From Anaerolinea thermophila (GTDB lineage: Bacteria; Chloroflexota; Anaerolineae; Anaerolineales; UBA4823), in the NCBI GenBank assembly GCA_020724505.1, contig DYGV01000006.1, forward strand, positions 1 to 36,119: DNA of 36,119 bases, in the 5' to 3' direction. The notes below the pieces were generated by a model that was not told the origin of the DNA, searched no databases, and worked only from the letters and a program-made list of their open reading frames with translations. Below are positions 16,738 to 25,031 of the stretch, in pieces. The position numbers and the translations under genes are program-made. How positions within the stretch are numbered: the first letter of the stretch is position 1; every line of letters starts with the position of its first letter.

Positions 16738-17027
16738 CTTGCCTCCAGTTCAGATAATTCACCGTTTCGTCCTAGAAGGCGGTAAATAGATTCGGTGAGC
16801 GCCTCAACGACAACCAATCCCTCACGCTTTGCGATGAAAATATCGCCTCTCTGAAGAAAATAGTCCTCGATGTCGTCTTCTTGGGTCACCCATAAGATGC
16901 CGCATGTACAGAGCAGTGCATCGCCAACCCCCATGCAGGGCAAACGCTCAACCGAGTGGGTTGCCAGACTGTGTTCATCCGAAACCAGGGTTATATCATC
17001 CTCGGAACGATCAACTCGGATTATCAT
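16734..17027 (-). CDS. DUF2917-like protein
   Basis: MIIRVDRSEDDITL...GDALLCTCGILWVTQEDDIEDYFLQRGDIFIAKREGLVVVEAL; 4-bp overlap with the DinB gene. Internal start assumed; ORF track starts at 17063. Confidence 0.7.
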   Translation of the reverse strand: MIIRVDRSEDDITLVSDEHSLATHSVERLPCMGVGDALLCTCGILWVTQEDDIEDYFLQRGDIFIAKREGLVVVEALTESIYRLLGRNGELSELEAR

Positions 17028-17233
17028 CTCACACCTCCACAGATCAGGTAAATCACGCAACAATACTCCCTCAAATACTGAAATCGGATATATCTGACAA
17101 TGATTATGCAGATGCTGGCGATAAATACCACCCGATTCTTGCTAAATTCTTGCCTCGCCTCTCTAAACGAATTCGCGCACCTCTGCCGGCAACCAACTTT
17201 ACGATTTCGGGTAAATAATGTACACTTCCTGAC

Positions 17234-19744
17234 ATGCAGATTGACCTCGAGCTTTATCGCCAGCCTGTGCGCGTTTCCATTCAGCCAGCCTTGCGCCTAT
17301 CGGTCATTGACATCGCACCCGATCACGCTCAGCGCACGATAGTGTTTCTGCACGGTTTTGGCGGTCGAGCGCTGCAATGGCAATATCAACTATGGAAATT
17401 TTCGGACGAAAATCGGGTCATCGCGCCGGATCTGCGGGGGCATGGCCGCTCCGATAAACCCGCTGCCGGGTACACCATGCCCCGACTTCAGGAAGATCTA
17501 GCCGCGCTGCTGGATCGTTTGGGGGTCACTGCGCCGATCGTACTCGTCGGTCACTCTTTTGGCGGCGCCATCGCGGCGGAATACGCCGGCGCCAACCCCA
17601 GGCGCGTCAGCCATCTGATCTTGATTGCCACTGCCGGCGAATATCAGCTCAATGCCCTGTACCGCTTGCTGCTCCGCCTGCCCCAATCGGCCCTGAAAGT
17701 CTTCACGCCTTTCACCCGGCAATGGTTGGGCGCTCCGCCGCACGTACTAAAAGCCATGTACGAGGATAATTTGTGCTGTTGGAATGGATGGAATCTTTTC
17801 CGCAGCCTGTCTGTACCTGCGCTGGTGGTTCGCGGTCACATGGACGCGGTCTTTGAAAAACCCTACTTTGAAGAGGTTGCCCGCGCTATTCCCGGCGCTG
17901 AAGAGGTGGACGTAGGGGCTTCCGGTCACATGGTCATGCTGGAACGGCGCGATGCGGTGGATCGCGCCATCCAGCGTTTTATTGACCGCAGCCCGCCAGT
18001 CTTGCCGCATCTTTCCACAGCCTCGCCGGAGCGTTTACGCGCTCAACTTATCGAGGAACGCCCCTGGCTGCGTTATTACGAGGAAAAAGTACCCTACACA
18101 ATCGCCGTGCCGCGCACACCCGTGCACAGCCTGCTGGATTCGGCGGCGCGCCGCTTTCGCCGAAAAACCGCTCTAATATTCGAAGGTCGCCGCATCAGCT
18201 ACCAAAAATTGAACCAGGACACCGCGCGCTTCGCCAACTTCCTCCGAAAACTGGGGGTGAACAAAGGTGAGCGGGTGATGTTGTTGCTGCCCAATTCGCC
18301 TCAGATGGTGATTGCTTTCTTTGGAACATTGAAGGCTGGCGCTACGGCTGTATTCACCCTGCCTACAACTGAAGCTCAAGAGCTAACGCGCCAGATTCGC
18401 GATTCGGGAACTGGCGTGCTGGTCACGCTTTCTCAATTCAAAGAGCTTGTGCGCCAAATCAAGGAACAATTAGAGGTGGAGGGCGCTTCGCCGCTTCAAC
18501 ATGTCATCTTCACCCACATTGCAGACTTTCTCCCGCCTATCAGCCGCCTGGCTTTGCGCCTCTCTCGCGAAGATCGCTTACACCACCGCCTGGATATGCC
18601 TCTAGATGCCAACTTTCACCTTCTTTCCAAAGCATTACGAGAGCAGAGCGCGGAGATCTCGGAAGTCGAAACCACCCCTGGCGATCTTGCTGTGATCCAA
18701 TATACCGGTGGAACAACTGCTCAACCTAAAGGGGTGATGTTATCCCATTACAACCTGGTCGCCAACGCCTTGCAAACCAGGCATTGGATCCCCGAAGCGC
18801 TGGAGGGGCAGGAGCGATTTTTGTGCGTGTTGCCTTTTGCCCATAGTTACGGGCTGACCGCCGCTCTGAACGTGGCAATTGCGCTGGGGGCGACATTGAT
18901 CCTCAAAGCGCGCTTCGAAGCAGCAGATGCGCTGAAAACCATCCGCAAATACCGGCCGACGATCTTTCCCGGCGTCCCGGCGATGTATGTGGCGATCAAG
19001 GATTTCCCCGGCGTGCGCAGATATGGCGTTTCCTCGATCAAAGCTTGCATCAGCGGATCGGCGCCCTTGCCTGTTGAAGTGCAAGAAGCCTTTGAAAAAC
19101 TCACTCGCGGCAGGTTGGTGGAGGGATATGGGCTGACGGAGGCCTCGCCAGTGACGCACGCCAATCCGTTGCGGGGCTTGCGCAAAGTAGGCAGTATTGG
19201 CATCCCCTTGCCCTCGACGCAAGCGCGCGTGGTTGACCTGAACAAGAGCGACGCGCCCGTACCCATCGGCCAGATCGGCGAGCTGGCGGTGCGCGGCCCC
19301 CAGGTGATGTTCGGCTATTGGGGGGACGAAGCAGCAACACGCCGCGTCCTATCCCCGGATGGCTGGCTGCTCACCGGCGATGTAGCCCAAATGGACAATG
19401 ACGGTTATTTCCGCATCATTGCTCGCAAAGCCGACATGTGGTATCCTAGCAAACCGGGCAACCCGGCCTTTCCGCGGGACGTTGAAGAAGTATTATTCGA
19501 GGTTCCTCAGGTGAAAGAGGCTGCAGTCGTGGCAATCGCCGGGCAACCGATCGCTTTTGTGATTGCCGGGAAAGATCGCCCCTCAGCCGAATCGCTGATT
19601 GCCTATTGCAAGCGACGATTGCCGCCCGAATTGACGCCGCGCCTGGTCATCTTTGTGGATGATTTTCCGCGCACCTTCATTGGAAAAGTATTACGGCGCG
19701 AGCTGGCGCGCATCTTTCAAGAGCATGAAAGCGAGATTCTCTAA
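17234..19744 (+). CDS. Fusion protein: N-terminal alpha/beta hydrolase + C-terminal AMP-dependent synthetase/ligase (FadD-like)
   Basis: HGFGGRALQWQ...DLRGHGRSDKP...GHSFGG then YTGGTTAQPKGVMLSHYNLVANA...EGYGLTEASPVTHANP...WLLTGDVAQMDNDGYFRI...FIGKVLRREL in one ORF. Confidence 0.93.
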   Translation: MQIDLELYRQPVRVSIQPALRLSVIDIAPDHAQRTIVFLHGFGGRALQWQYQLWKFSDENRVIAPDLRGHGRSDKPAAGYTMPRLQEDLAALLDRLGVTAPIVLVGHSFGGAIAAEYAGANPRRVSHLILIATAGEYQLNALYRLLLRLPQSALKVFTPFTRQWLGAPPHVLKAMYEDNLCCWNGWNLFRSLSVPALVVRGHMDAVFEKPYFEEVARAIPGAEEVDVGASGHMVMLERRDAVDRAIQRFIDRSPPVLPHLSTASPERLRAQLIEERPWLRYYEEKVPYTIAVPRTPVHSLLDSAARRFRRKTALIFEGRRISYQKLNQDTARFANFLRKLGVNKGERVMLLLPNSPQMVIAFFGTLKAGATAVFTLPTTEAQELTRQIRDSGTGVLVTLSQFKELVRQIKEQLEVEGASPLQHVIFTHIADFLPPISRLALRLSREDRLHHRLDMPLDANFHLLSKALREQSAEISEVETTPGDLAVIQYTGGTTAQPKGVMLSHYNLVANALQTRHWIPEALEGQERFLCVLPFAHSYGLTAALNVAIALGATLILKARFEAADALKTIRKYRPTIFPGVPAMYVAIKDFPGVRRYGVSSIKACISGSAPLPVEVQEAFEKLTRGRLVEGYGLTEASPVTHANPLRGLRKVGSIGIPLPSTQARVVDLNKSDAPVPIGQIGELAVRGPQVMFGYWGDEAATRRVLSPDGWLLTGDVAQMDNDGYFRIIARKADMWYPSKPGNPAFPRDVEEVLFEVPQVKEAAVVAIAGQPIAFVIAGKDRPSAESLIAYCKRRLPPELTPRLVIFVDDFPRTFIGKVLRRELARIFQEHESEIL

Positions 19745-20617
19745 TTGCTAAACTACACTGAAATCGGCAACGGCGATCCCGTGATTTTGATCCACGGCAT
19801 GGCTGCCTCGCTCTACGATTGGCAAACGTTAGCGCCTGCGCTAGCGCAGGCGGGTTATCGTGTGTTTGCCGTGGATTTGCTGGGACACGGCGCAAGCCCG
19901 AAACCCAAAAAACCGGATCTGTATTCGGTTCGATCCGTTTATGCAGTATTAGAAGACTGGATCTGCGGTCTGGGATTGGAAACGCCCATCCATCTGGTCG
20001 GTCACTCCCTGGGCGGCTATCTGAGCCTCCGCTACGCTCTGATGCGTCCCCAATCTGTAAGCTCGCTGACGTTAATCAATCCGCTATACACGCTCAATCA
20101 GATTTCACCCGTTTTACGGCTGTTTCACCAGCGGCCTGGGGTAGGCATCCAGGTGCTGCGCCTGGCGCCGTTGAGTGTAATCGAATGGGCGCTGAGCTGG
20201 AATTCAGCCAACCAGGAAAAAATCGGGTTTCAAGCCCGTCGGCAAATTGCCATAGATTACAAGCGCGCTTCGCCGCACATCCTGAACATCACCCGCCACC
20301 TGCCAGATCTGACGCCCGACCTGGGGCGCATTCAATCGCCGACTTTGCTGATCTGGGGCGAGCGCGACCCAACCCTGGCGCCGAAATCCTATCCCTTGCT
20401 GGCAGACCATCTGCCCCACTGCATCCAAAGCAGCATACCAGATGGGGGGCACCAGCCGCATATCGCCAAAGCCGAATTTGTCAACCGCGAAATTTTGCGC
20501 TTTTTGGACGATCAGTCACGCCGTTCGCGCTCTTTGGCAGAAACGCGCCTTGCAGGACATCCACCGGACACGGTTGAAAAGTCGCCCAAATCGGCTACCA
20601 TCACACCAGCCTATTAA
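19745..20617 (+). CDS. Alpha/beta hydrolase (TTG start)
   Basis: LIHGMAASLYDWQTLAPAL...VDLLGHGASPKP...HLVGHSLGGYLSLRYA...WGERDPTL...GGHQPHIAKAE; directly follows the previous stop. Confidence 0.88.
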   Translation: MLNYTEIGNGDPVILIHGMAASLYDWQTLAPALAQAGYRVFAVDLLGHGASPKPKKPDLYSVRSVYAVLEDWICGLGLETPIHLVGHSLGGYLSLRYALMRPQSVSSLTLINPLYTLNQISPVLRLFHQRPGVGIQVLRLAPLSVIEWALSWNSANQEKIGFQARRQIAIDYKRASPHILNITRHLPDLTPDLGRIQSPTLLIWGERDPTLAPKSYPLLADHLPHCIQSSIPDGGHQPHIAKAEFVNREILRFLDDQSRRSRSLAETRLAGHPPDTVEKSPKSATITPAY

Positions 20618-20764
20618 TACACAATGAAATATGTGTATCTCGTCGGCGCAAAACGCGCCGCGGGTTCCGCATTAAAAGCCTTATGGGGAGTATACTGTCT
20701 CACCCTCTCCACGTGGGGATGTTTGCACCGATGAATTTATGGGTAATCACTCAAGTTGGATGAC

Positions 20765-20792
20765 TTGACACAAACTTACCTATACGTATAAT
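20765..20792 (+). promoter_or_regulatory. Sigma70-type promoter (TTGACA-N16-TATAAT) for the ABC operon
   Basis: TTGACA 20765-20770, TATAAT 20787-20792, upstream of the solute-binding protein gene. Confidence 0.75.
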
Positions 20793-20940
20793 GAGTAATC
20801 ATCCTTAGACCCACTGCGGTTTCGTAACAGAATCGTAAAGGTTTTGAAAGGAGGCGACGCGCCAAAAGTAGATATTGAAGCTTGCCCAGTCTTATGACAA
20901 AACTGACGATTATATTTTTTCCTTTCTAAGGAGGAGGACG

Positions 20941-22719
20941 ATGAAACGAAATTTGCTTTACACCCTTACTGCAGCAGTGGTTTTGCTGAGTATGGTCTTG
21001 GGCGCATGCGCTCAGCCGCCCGCGGCGACTGAAGCGCCGGCGATGACCGAAGCCCCTGCGGCGACTGAAGCGCCAGCGGCGACCGAAGCGCCGGCGATGA
21101 CCGAAGCCCCCGCTGCCACAGAAGCTCCAGTGGAGACTGAAGCCCCCATGGCTTTCGAACCCCTGTCGTTGAGCGCGCCAGATTGTGAATACGGCGGTCT
21201 CTTCAAATCCATCGAAGCGGTGGATGAGTTCACCGTCAAATTCACTATGTGCTCTCCCGACCCGGCGTTCCTAGCTAAGATCGCCTTCTCTTCTTTCGCC
21301 ATTCAACCGAAGGAATGGCTGGAAGAGACCGGTGGCGGCGGCGCGGGCAGCCAGTTGCTCGAAAGGCCGATTGGCACCGGACCGTACATGATCAAGGAAT
21401 GGCGACGCGGCGACCAGTTGATTCTGGAAAAATTCCCCGATTACTGGGGCGAGCCAGCCAAGAACCAGACCGTGGTCTTCAAGTGGAGCTCGGAGGCTGC
21501 GCAGCGGTTGCTCGAGCTGCAGGCTGGCACTGTGGACGGCATTGACAACCCAGGGCCCGATGACTTCGCCACCATCGAGGCAGACGCCAACCTCCAATTG
21601 ATCCCTCGCCCGGCGTTGAACGTCTTCTATATCGGCATGAATAACACCTACCCGCCCTTTGACAACGAGAAGGTGCGTCAGGCGATTGCCATGGGTATTG
21701 ACCGCAAGCGTATTGTGGACAACTTCTACCCGCCTGGTTCGGAAGTCGCCACACACTTCACCCCTTGCGCCATCCCCAATGGCTGTGCTGGCGAACCGTG
21801 GTATGAGTTCGACCCCGAAGCGGCGCGTGCCCTGCTGGCTGAAGCCGGCTATCCAGATGGCTTTGAAACCGAAATCGCCTACCGCGATGTGGTGCGCGGT
21901 TACCTGCCGCAACCCGGCGTGGTGGCTCAAGACATCCAGGCGCAGCTTAAAGAAAACCTCAACATTGACGCCAAGATCAATGTGATGGAATCCGGCGCAT
22001 TCCTGGACGCAGCCGACTCAGGGCAGCTTTCTGGCCTGCATCTGTTGGGCTGGGGCGCTGACTTCCCGGACATTGTCAACTTCCTGGATTACCACTTCGG
22101 CGCCGGCGCCTCCAAGCAGTTCGGCAACAAGTTCGATGACATTATCGAACAGCTCAAACAAGGCGCTGCGTTAGCCGATAATGATGCGCGCACCCCGTTC
22201 TACACCGCCGCCAACAACCTGATCAAGCAGCACGTGCCTATGGTGCCTGTTGCTCACGGCGGTTCGGCTACTGCCTACAAGGCAACGGTCGAAGGCGCTC
22301 ACTCCAGCCCGCTGGGCAACGAGAACTTCGCCGTGATGGGCATCCCCGGACAGGACACCTTCGTCTGGATGCAAAACGCGGAGCCGATTTCCCTCTACTG
22401 CGCGGATGAAACCGACGGCGAATCGTTGCGCGCTTGCGAGCAGGTGACCGAATCGCTCTACGGCTATGAAATCGGCGGAACGGAAGCGGAACCCCGCCTG
22501 GCCGAGGTCTGCGAACCGAACGCCGACCTGACCGAGTGGACCTGCAAACTGCGCCAGGGCGTCAAATTCCACGACGGCTCAACGTTGGACGCCAATGATG
22601 TGGTCATGTCCCTGATTATCCAGTGGGACGCCTCGAACCCGCTGCACAAGGGCAACACCGGCGCATTCACATACTGGAATGGTCTGTGGGGTGCGTTCCT
22701 GAACGCGCCGCAACAGTAA
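20941..22719 (+). CDS. Peptide/nickel-type ABC transporter substrate-binding lipoprotein with circularly permuted motif order
   Basis: Lipobox LSMVLGAC, TEAPA repeat linker, then SBP_bac_5 motifs (IGTGPYMIKEWRRGDQLILEKFPDYWG; NEKVRQAIAMGIDRKRIV; DPEAARALLAEAGYPDGF), with the usual N-terminal motifs (EPRLAEV...WTCKLRQGVKFHDGSTLDANDVVMSL) at the C-terminus. Confidence 0.9.
   Translation: MKRNLLYTLTAAVVLLSMVLGACAQPPAATEAPAMTEAPAATEAPAATEAPAMTEAPAATEAPVETEAPMAFEPLSLSAPDCEYGGLFKSIEAVDEFTVKFTMCSPDPAFLAKIAFSSFAIQPKEWLEETGGGGAGSQLLERPIGTGPYMIKEWRRGDQLILEKFPDYWGEPAKNQTVVFKWSSEAAQRLLELQAGTVDGIDNPGPDDFATIEADANLQLIPRPALNVFYIGMNNTYPPFDNEKVRQAIAMGIDRKRIVDNFYPPGSEVATHFTPCAIPNGCAGEPWYEFDPEAARALLAEAGYPDGFETEIAYRDVVRGYLPQPGVVAQDIQAQLKENLNIDAKINVMESGAFLDAADSGQLSGLHLLGWGADFPDIVNFLDYHFGAGASKQFGNKFDDIIEQLKQGAALADNDARTPFYTAANNLIKQHVPMVPVAHGGSATAYKATVEGAHSSPLGNENFAVMGIPGQDTFVWMQNAEPISLYCADETDGESLRACEQVTESLYGYEIGGTEAEPRLAEVCEPNADLTEWTCKLRQGVKFHDGSTLDANDVVMSLIIQWDASNPLHKGNTGAFTYWNGLWGAFLNAPQQ
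21021..21150 (+). repeat. Low-complexity coding repeat (A-T/M-T-E-A-P units)
   Basis: Tandem gcgactgaagcgcc / gcgatgaccgaagccc units encoding (A)(A/M)TEAP linker. Confidence 0.85.
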
Positions 22720-22750
22720 TGGACGTTCTCTCATAAGATGATGTAATTTC

Positions 22751-22817
22751 CCCGGCGAGGGGGGCGCAATACAGCCGAGCATCCAATGGCTTATTGCGCC
22801 TTGTACCCCTCGCCGGG
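22751..22817. other. Long intergenic inverted repeat (hairpin) between SBP and permease genes
   Basis: CCCGGCGAGGGG-gg-GCGCAATA ... TATTGCGC-c-ttgta-CCCCTCGCCGGG; no T tract follows. Confidence 0.85.
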
Positions 22818-22832
22818 ACACATATCTCTCCC

Positions 22833-23912
22833 ATGACCACCTATATCCTTCGCCGCTTACTAGCCAGCATTCCCGTTCTTCTGGGCATCTTGTTTGTAAC
22901 CTTTGCCCTGGCGCGTCTGATTCCCGGCGATCCCTGCCGGGCGATCCTGGGCGAAAAAGCAACCGATGTCATCTGCGATGAATTTATTCGCCGCCACGGT
23001 TTGGATAAACCCATCCCGACTCAATTCGTCATCTATGTCAGCGAGATCCTGCGCGGCGATCTGGGTACTTCGATTCGCTTGGGCAAACCGGTCACCGAGC
23101 TGCTGGTCGAGCGTCTGCCCACCACGCTGGAACTTAGCCTGGCCGCGATGACCTTCAGCATTGTGGTTGGCATCCCGCTTGGCATCATCTCTGCTGTGCG
23201 GCACAATTCCGCGATAGATGTGGGGACGATGGTGCTGGCCAACGTGGGCGTCTCGATGCCCGTCTTCTGGCTGGGGTTGATGCTGGCGTATGTCTTTGCA
23301 TTAGTTTTAAAAGGGACGCCTCTGCAACTTCCACCATCGGGCCGGCTGTCGCCTGGGCTGACGATCCCACCATTTTATGATGTGTGGGGCTGGCAACTGG
23401 GCAAAGAAGGCTTTCTTAGATCGTTACTCGTCTTCATCAGTCAGATGAATGTTCTAAATTCGCTCTTGATCTGGCGAATGGATTTACTGTGGGACGCCCT
23501 CAAACACCTGATCCTGCCCGCCGTCGCGGTGGGCACAATTCCATTGGCAATCATCGCCCGCATGACGCGCTCCAGCATGTTGGATGTTTTAGGGCAGGAC
23601 TACATCCGCGCCGCGCGGGCAAAGGGCTTGCCGCGTGGTATGGTGGTGATCAAACATGCCCTGCGTAACGCTCTGTTGCCCCTGGTCACGATCATTGGCC
23701 TGTCATTCGGCGCGTTCTTAGGTGGCGCAGTGCTGACGGAAACCATTTTTGGCCTTTCGGGCGTTGGCAGGATTATGTATGACTCGATCACAGCGCGAGA
23801 TTACGGAGTGGTGCAATCCTTCACCGTGGTAATCGCCGTGTTCTTTGTCATCCTCAACCTGATTGTGGACATCTCCTATACTTTCCTGGACCCGCGCGTC
23901 CGTCTGGACTGA
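22833..23912 (+). CDS. ABC transporter permease (DppB/OppB family)
   Basis: MTTYILRRLLASIPVLLGILFVTFALARLIPGDP...DYIRAARAKGLPRGMVVIKHALRNALLPLVTIIGLSFG (EAA loop). Confidence 0.93.
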   Translation: MTTYILRRLLASIPVLLGILFVTFALARLIPGDPCRAILGEKATDVICDEFIRRHGLDKPIPTQFVIYVSEILRGDLGTSIRLGKPVTELLVERLPTTLELSLAAMTFSIVVGIPLGIISAVRHNSAIDVGTMVLANVGVSMPVFWLGLMLAYVFALVLKGTPLQLPPSGRLSPGLTIPPFYDVWGWQLGKEGFLRSLLVFISQMNVLNSLLIWRMDLLWDALKHLILPAVAVGTIPLAIIARMTRSSMLDVLGQDYIRAARAKGLPRGMVVIKHALRNALLPLVTIIGLSFGAFLGGAVLTETIFGLSGVGRIMYDSITARDYGVVQSFTVVIAVFFVILNLIVDISYTFLDPRVRLD

Positions 23913-23920
23913 GTGAGCAA

Positions 23921-24898
23921 ATGGCTGCACTAAAAGAAGAAAGCATTGAAAAACGACCCAAAGTGGCGCGCCTGGAGGCGGAGGGTCTGCGCACGACCGA
24001 AAGCATCTCCTTCTGGGGGACAGTTTGGAGGCGCTTATTTCGCCGTAAATCCGCCGTGGTGGGGTTATGGATTCTGGCGTTTTTGGTGCTCATTGCCATC
24101 ACCGCGGATTGGATCGCCCCCTACGATCCGGTGCAAGTGTTGATTGGTGTCGAGCCGGTGAAGATGCGCCAGAAACCCTGCATCCACTTGCTCGGTTGCC
24201 CGGAGGATCAACCTCAGCATATCATGGGTATTGACGGCAATGTGCGCGATCAATTCAGCCGCATTTTATACGGAGCGCGCTTGAGCCTGCTGGTGGGTCT
24301 AAGCACCGTCACTTTTGCCATCATCATTGGCACATTTTTGGGCGCCATCGCAGGTTATCTGGGGGGTGTGGTAGATAACGTCATCATGCGCTTTATGGAT
24401 GTGTTGCTGGCGTTTCCCTCGCTGCTGCTGGCGATCGCCATTGTCACCATCTTGGGGCCGGGTCTGATCAACGCTCTGCTGGCAATTGCCATTGTGTCTA
24501 TCCCGACCTATGCGCGAGTGACGCGCGCCACGGTGCTTTCGGTGCGAGAGATGGATTTTGTGGAGGCGTCTCGCGCCATGGGCGGAGGATGGGGGTATAT
24601 CTTGTTCGGACGCATCTTGCCCAACTCTTTGACACCACTCATCGTAACCGGCACATTGGGAATCGCCACTGCCATCCTGGATGCGGCTGCGCTTTCCTTC
24701 CTGGGCTTGGGCGCTCAACCGCCAACCCCCGAATGGGGTACCATGCTCGGCGCAGAGCGCAACCAGGTCTTCACCGCGCCGCATTTGGTATTCTTCCCAG
24801 GCTTTGCCATCATGTTGACCGTGCTGGCCTTCAACCTGTTAGGAGATGGGTTGCGCGACGCCCTAGACCCGCGCCTGGCGCAACGCGGCGAAGAATAA
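23921..24898 (+). CDS. ABC transporter permease (DppC/OppC family)
   Basis: RRLFRRKSAVVGLWILAFLVLIAITADWIAPYDP...DFVEASRAMGGGWGYILFGRILPNSLTPLIV...LSFLGLGAQPPTPEWGTML. Confidence 0.93.
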   Translation: MAALKEESIEKRPKVARLEAEGLRTTESISFWGTVWRRLFRRKSAVVGLWILAFLVLIAITADWIAPYDPVQVLIGVEPVKMRQKPCIHLLGCPEDQPQHIMGIDGNVRDQFSRILYGARLSLLVGLSTVTFAIIIGTFLGAIAGYLGGVVDNVIMRFMDVLLAFPSLLLAIAIVTILGPGLINALLAIAIVSIPTYARVTRATVLSVREMDFVEASRAMGGGWGYILFGRILPNSLTPLIVTGTLGIATAILDAAALSFLGLGAQPPTPEWGTMLGAERNQVFTAPHLVFFPGFAIMLTVLAFNLLGDGLRDALDPRLAQRGEE

Positions 24899-24914
24899 TC
24901 CGGAGCGACCATTC

Positions 24915-24940
24915 GCCCCTGAACAACAGGGGCTTTTTTT
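24915..24940 (+). terminator. Rho-independent terminator
   Basis: GCCCCTG-AACAA-CAGGGGC followed by TTTTTTT. Confidence 0.92.
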
Positions 24941-24961
24941 ATCCATACTATTCCCCTACCT

Positions 24962-24990
24962 TTGACATTCTGGGCAGGGCGGAATACAAT
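24962..24990 (+). promoter_or_regulatory. Sigma70-type promoter (TTGACA-N17-TACAAT)
   Basis: TTGACA 24962-24967 and TACAAT 24985-24990, 17-bp spacer, upstream of coaE. Confidence 0.7.
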
Positions 24991-25031
24991 GGGAACGCAG
25001 TAACCCTGACACGCCGTAGCTTGGAGGACAA

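Noticed and set aside
18740-19340. Antisense ORFs within the AMP-ligase domain
   Set aside because: Composition-driven shadows; the sense frame has all ligase motifs.
20644-20660. GGCGC-AAAAC-GCGCC hairpin as terminator of the hydrolase gene
   Set aside because: Short stem and no T tract; too weak to call.
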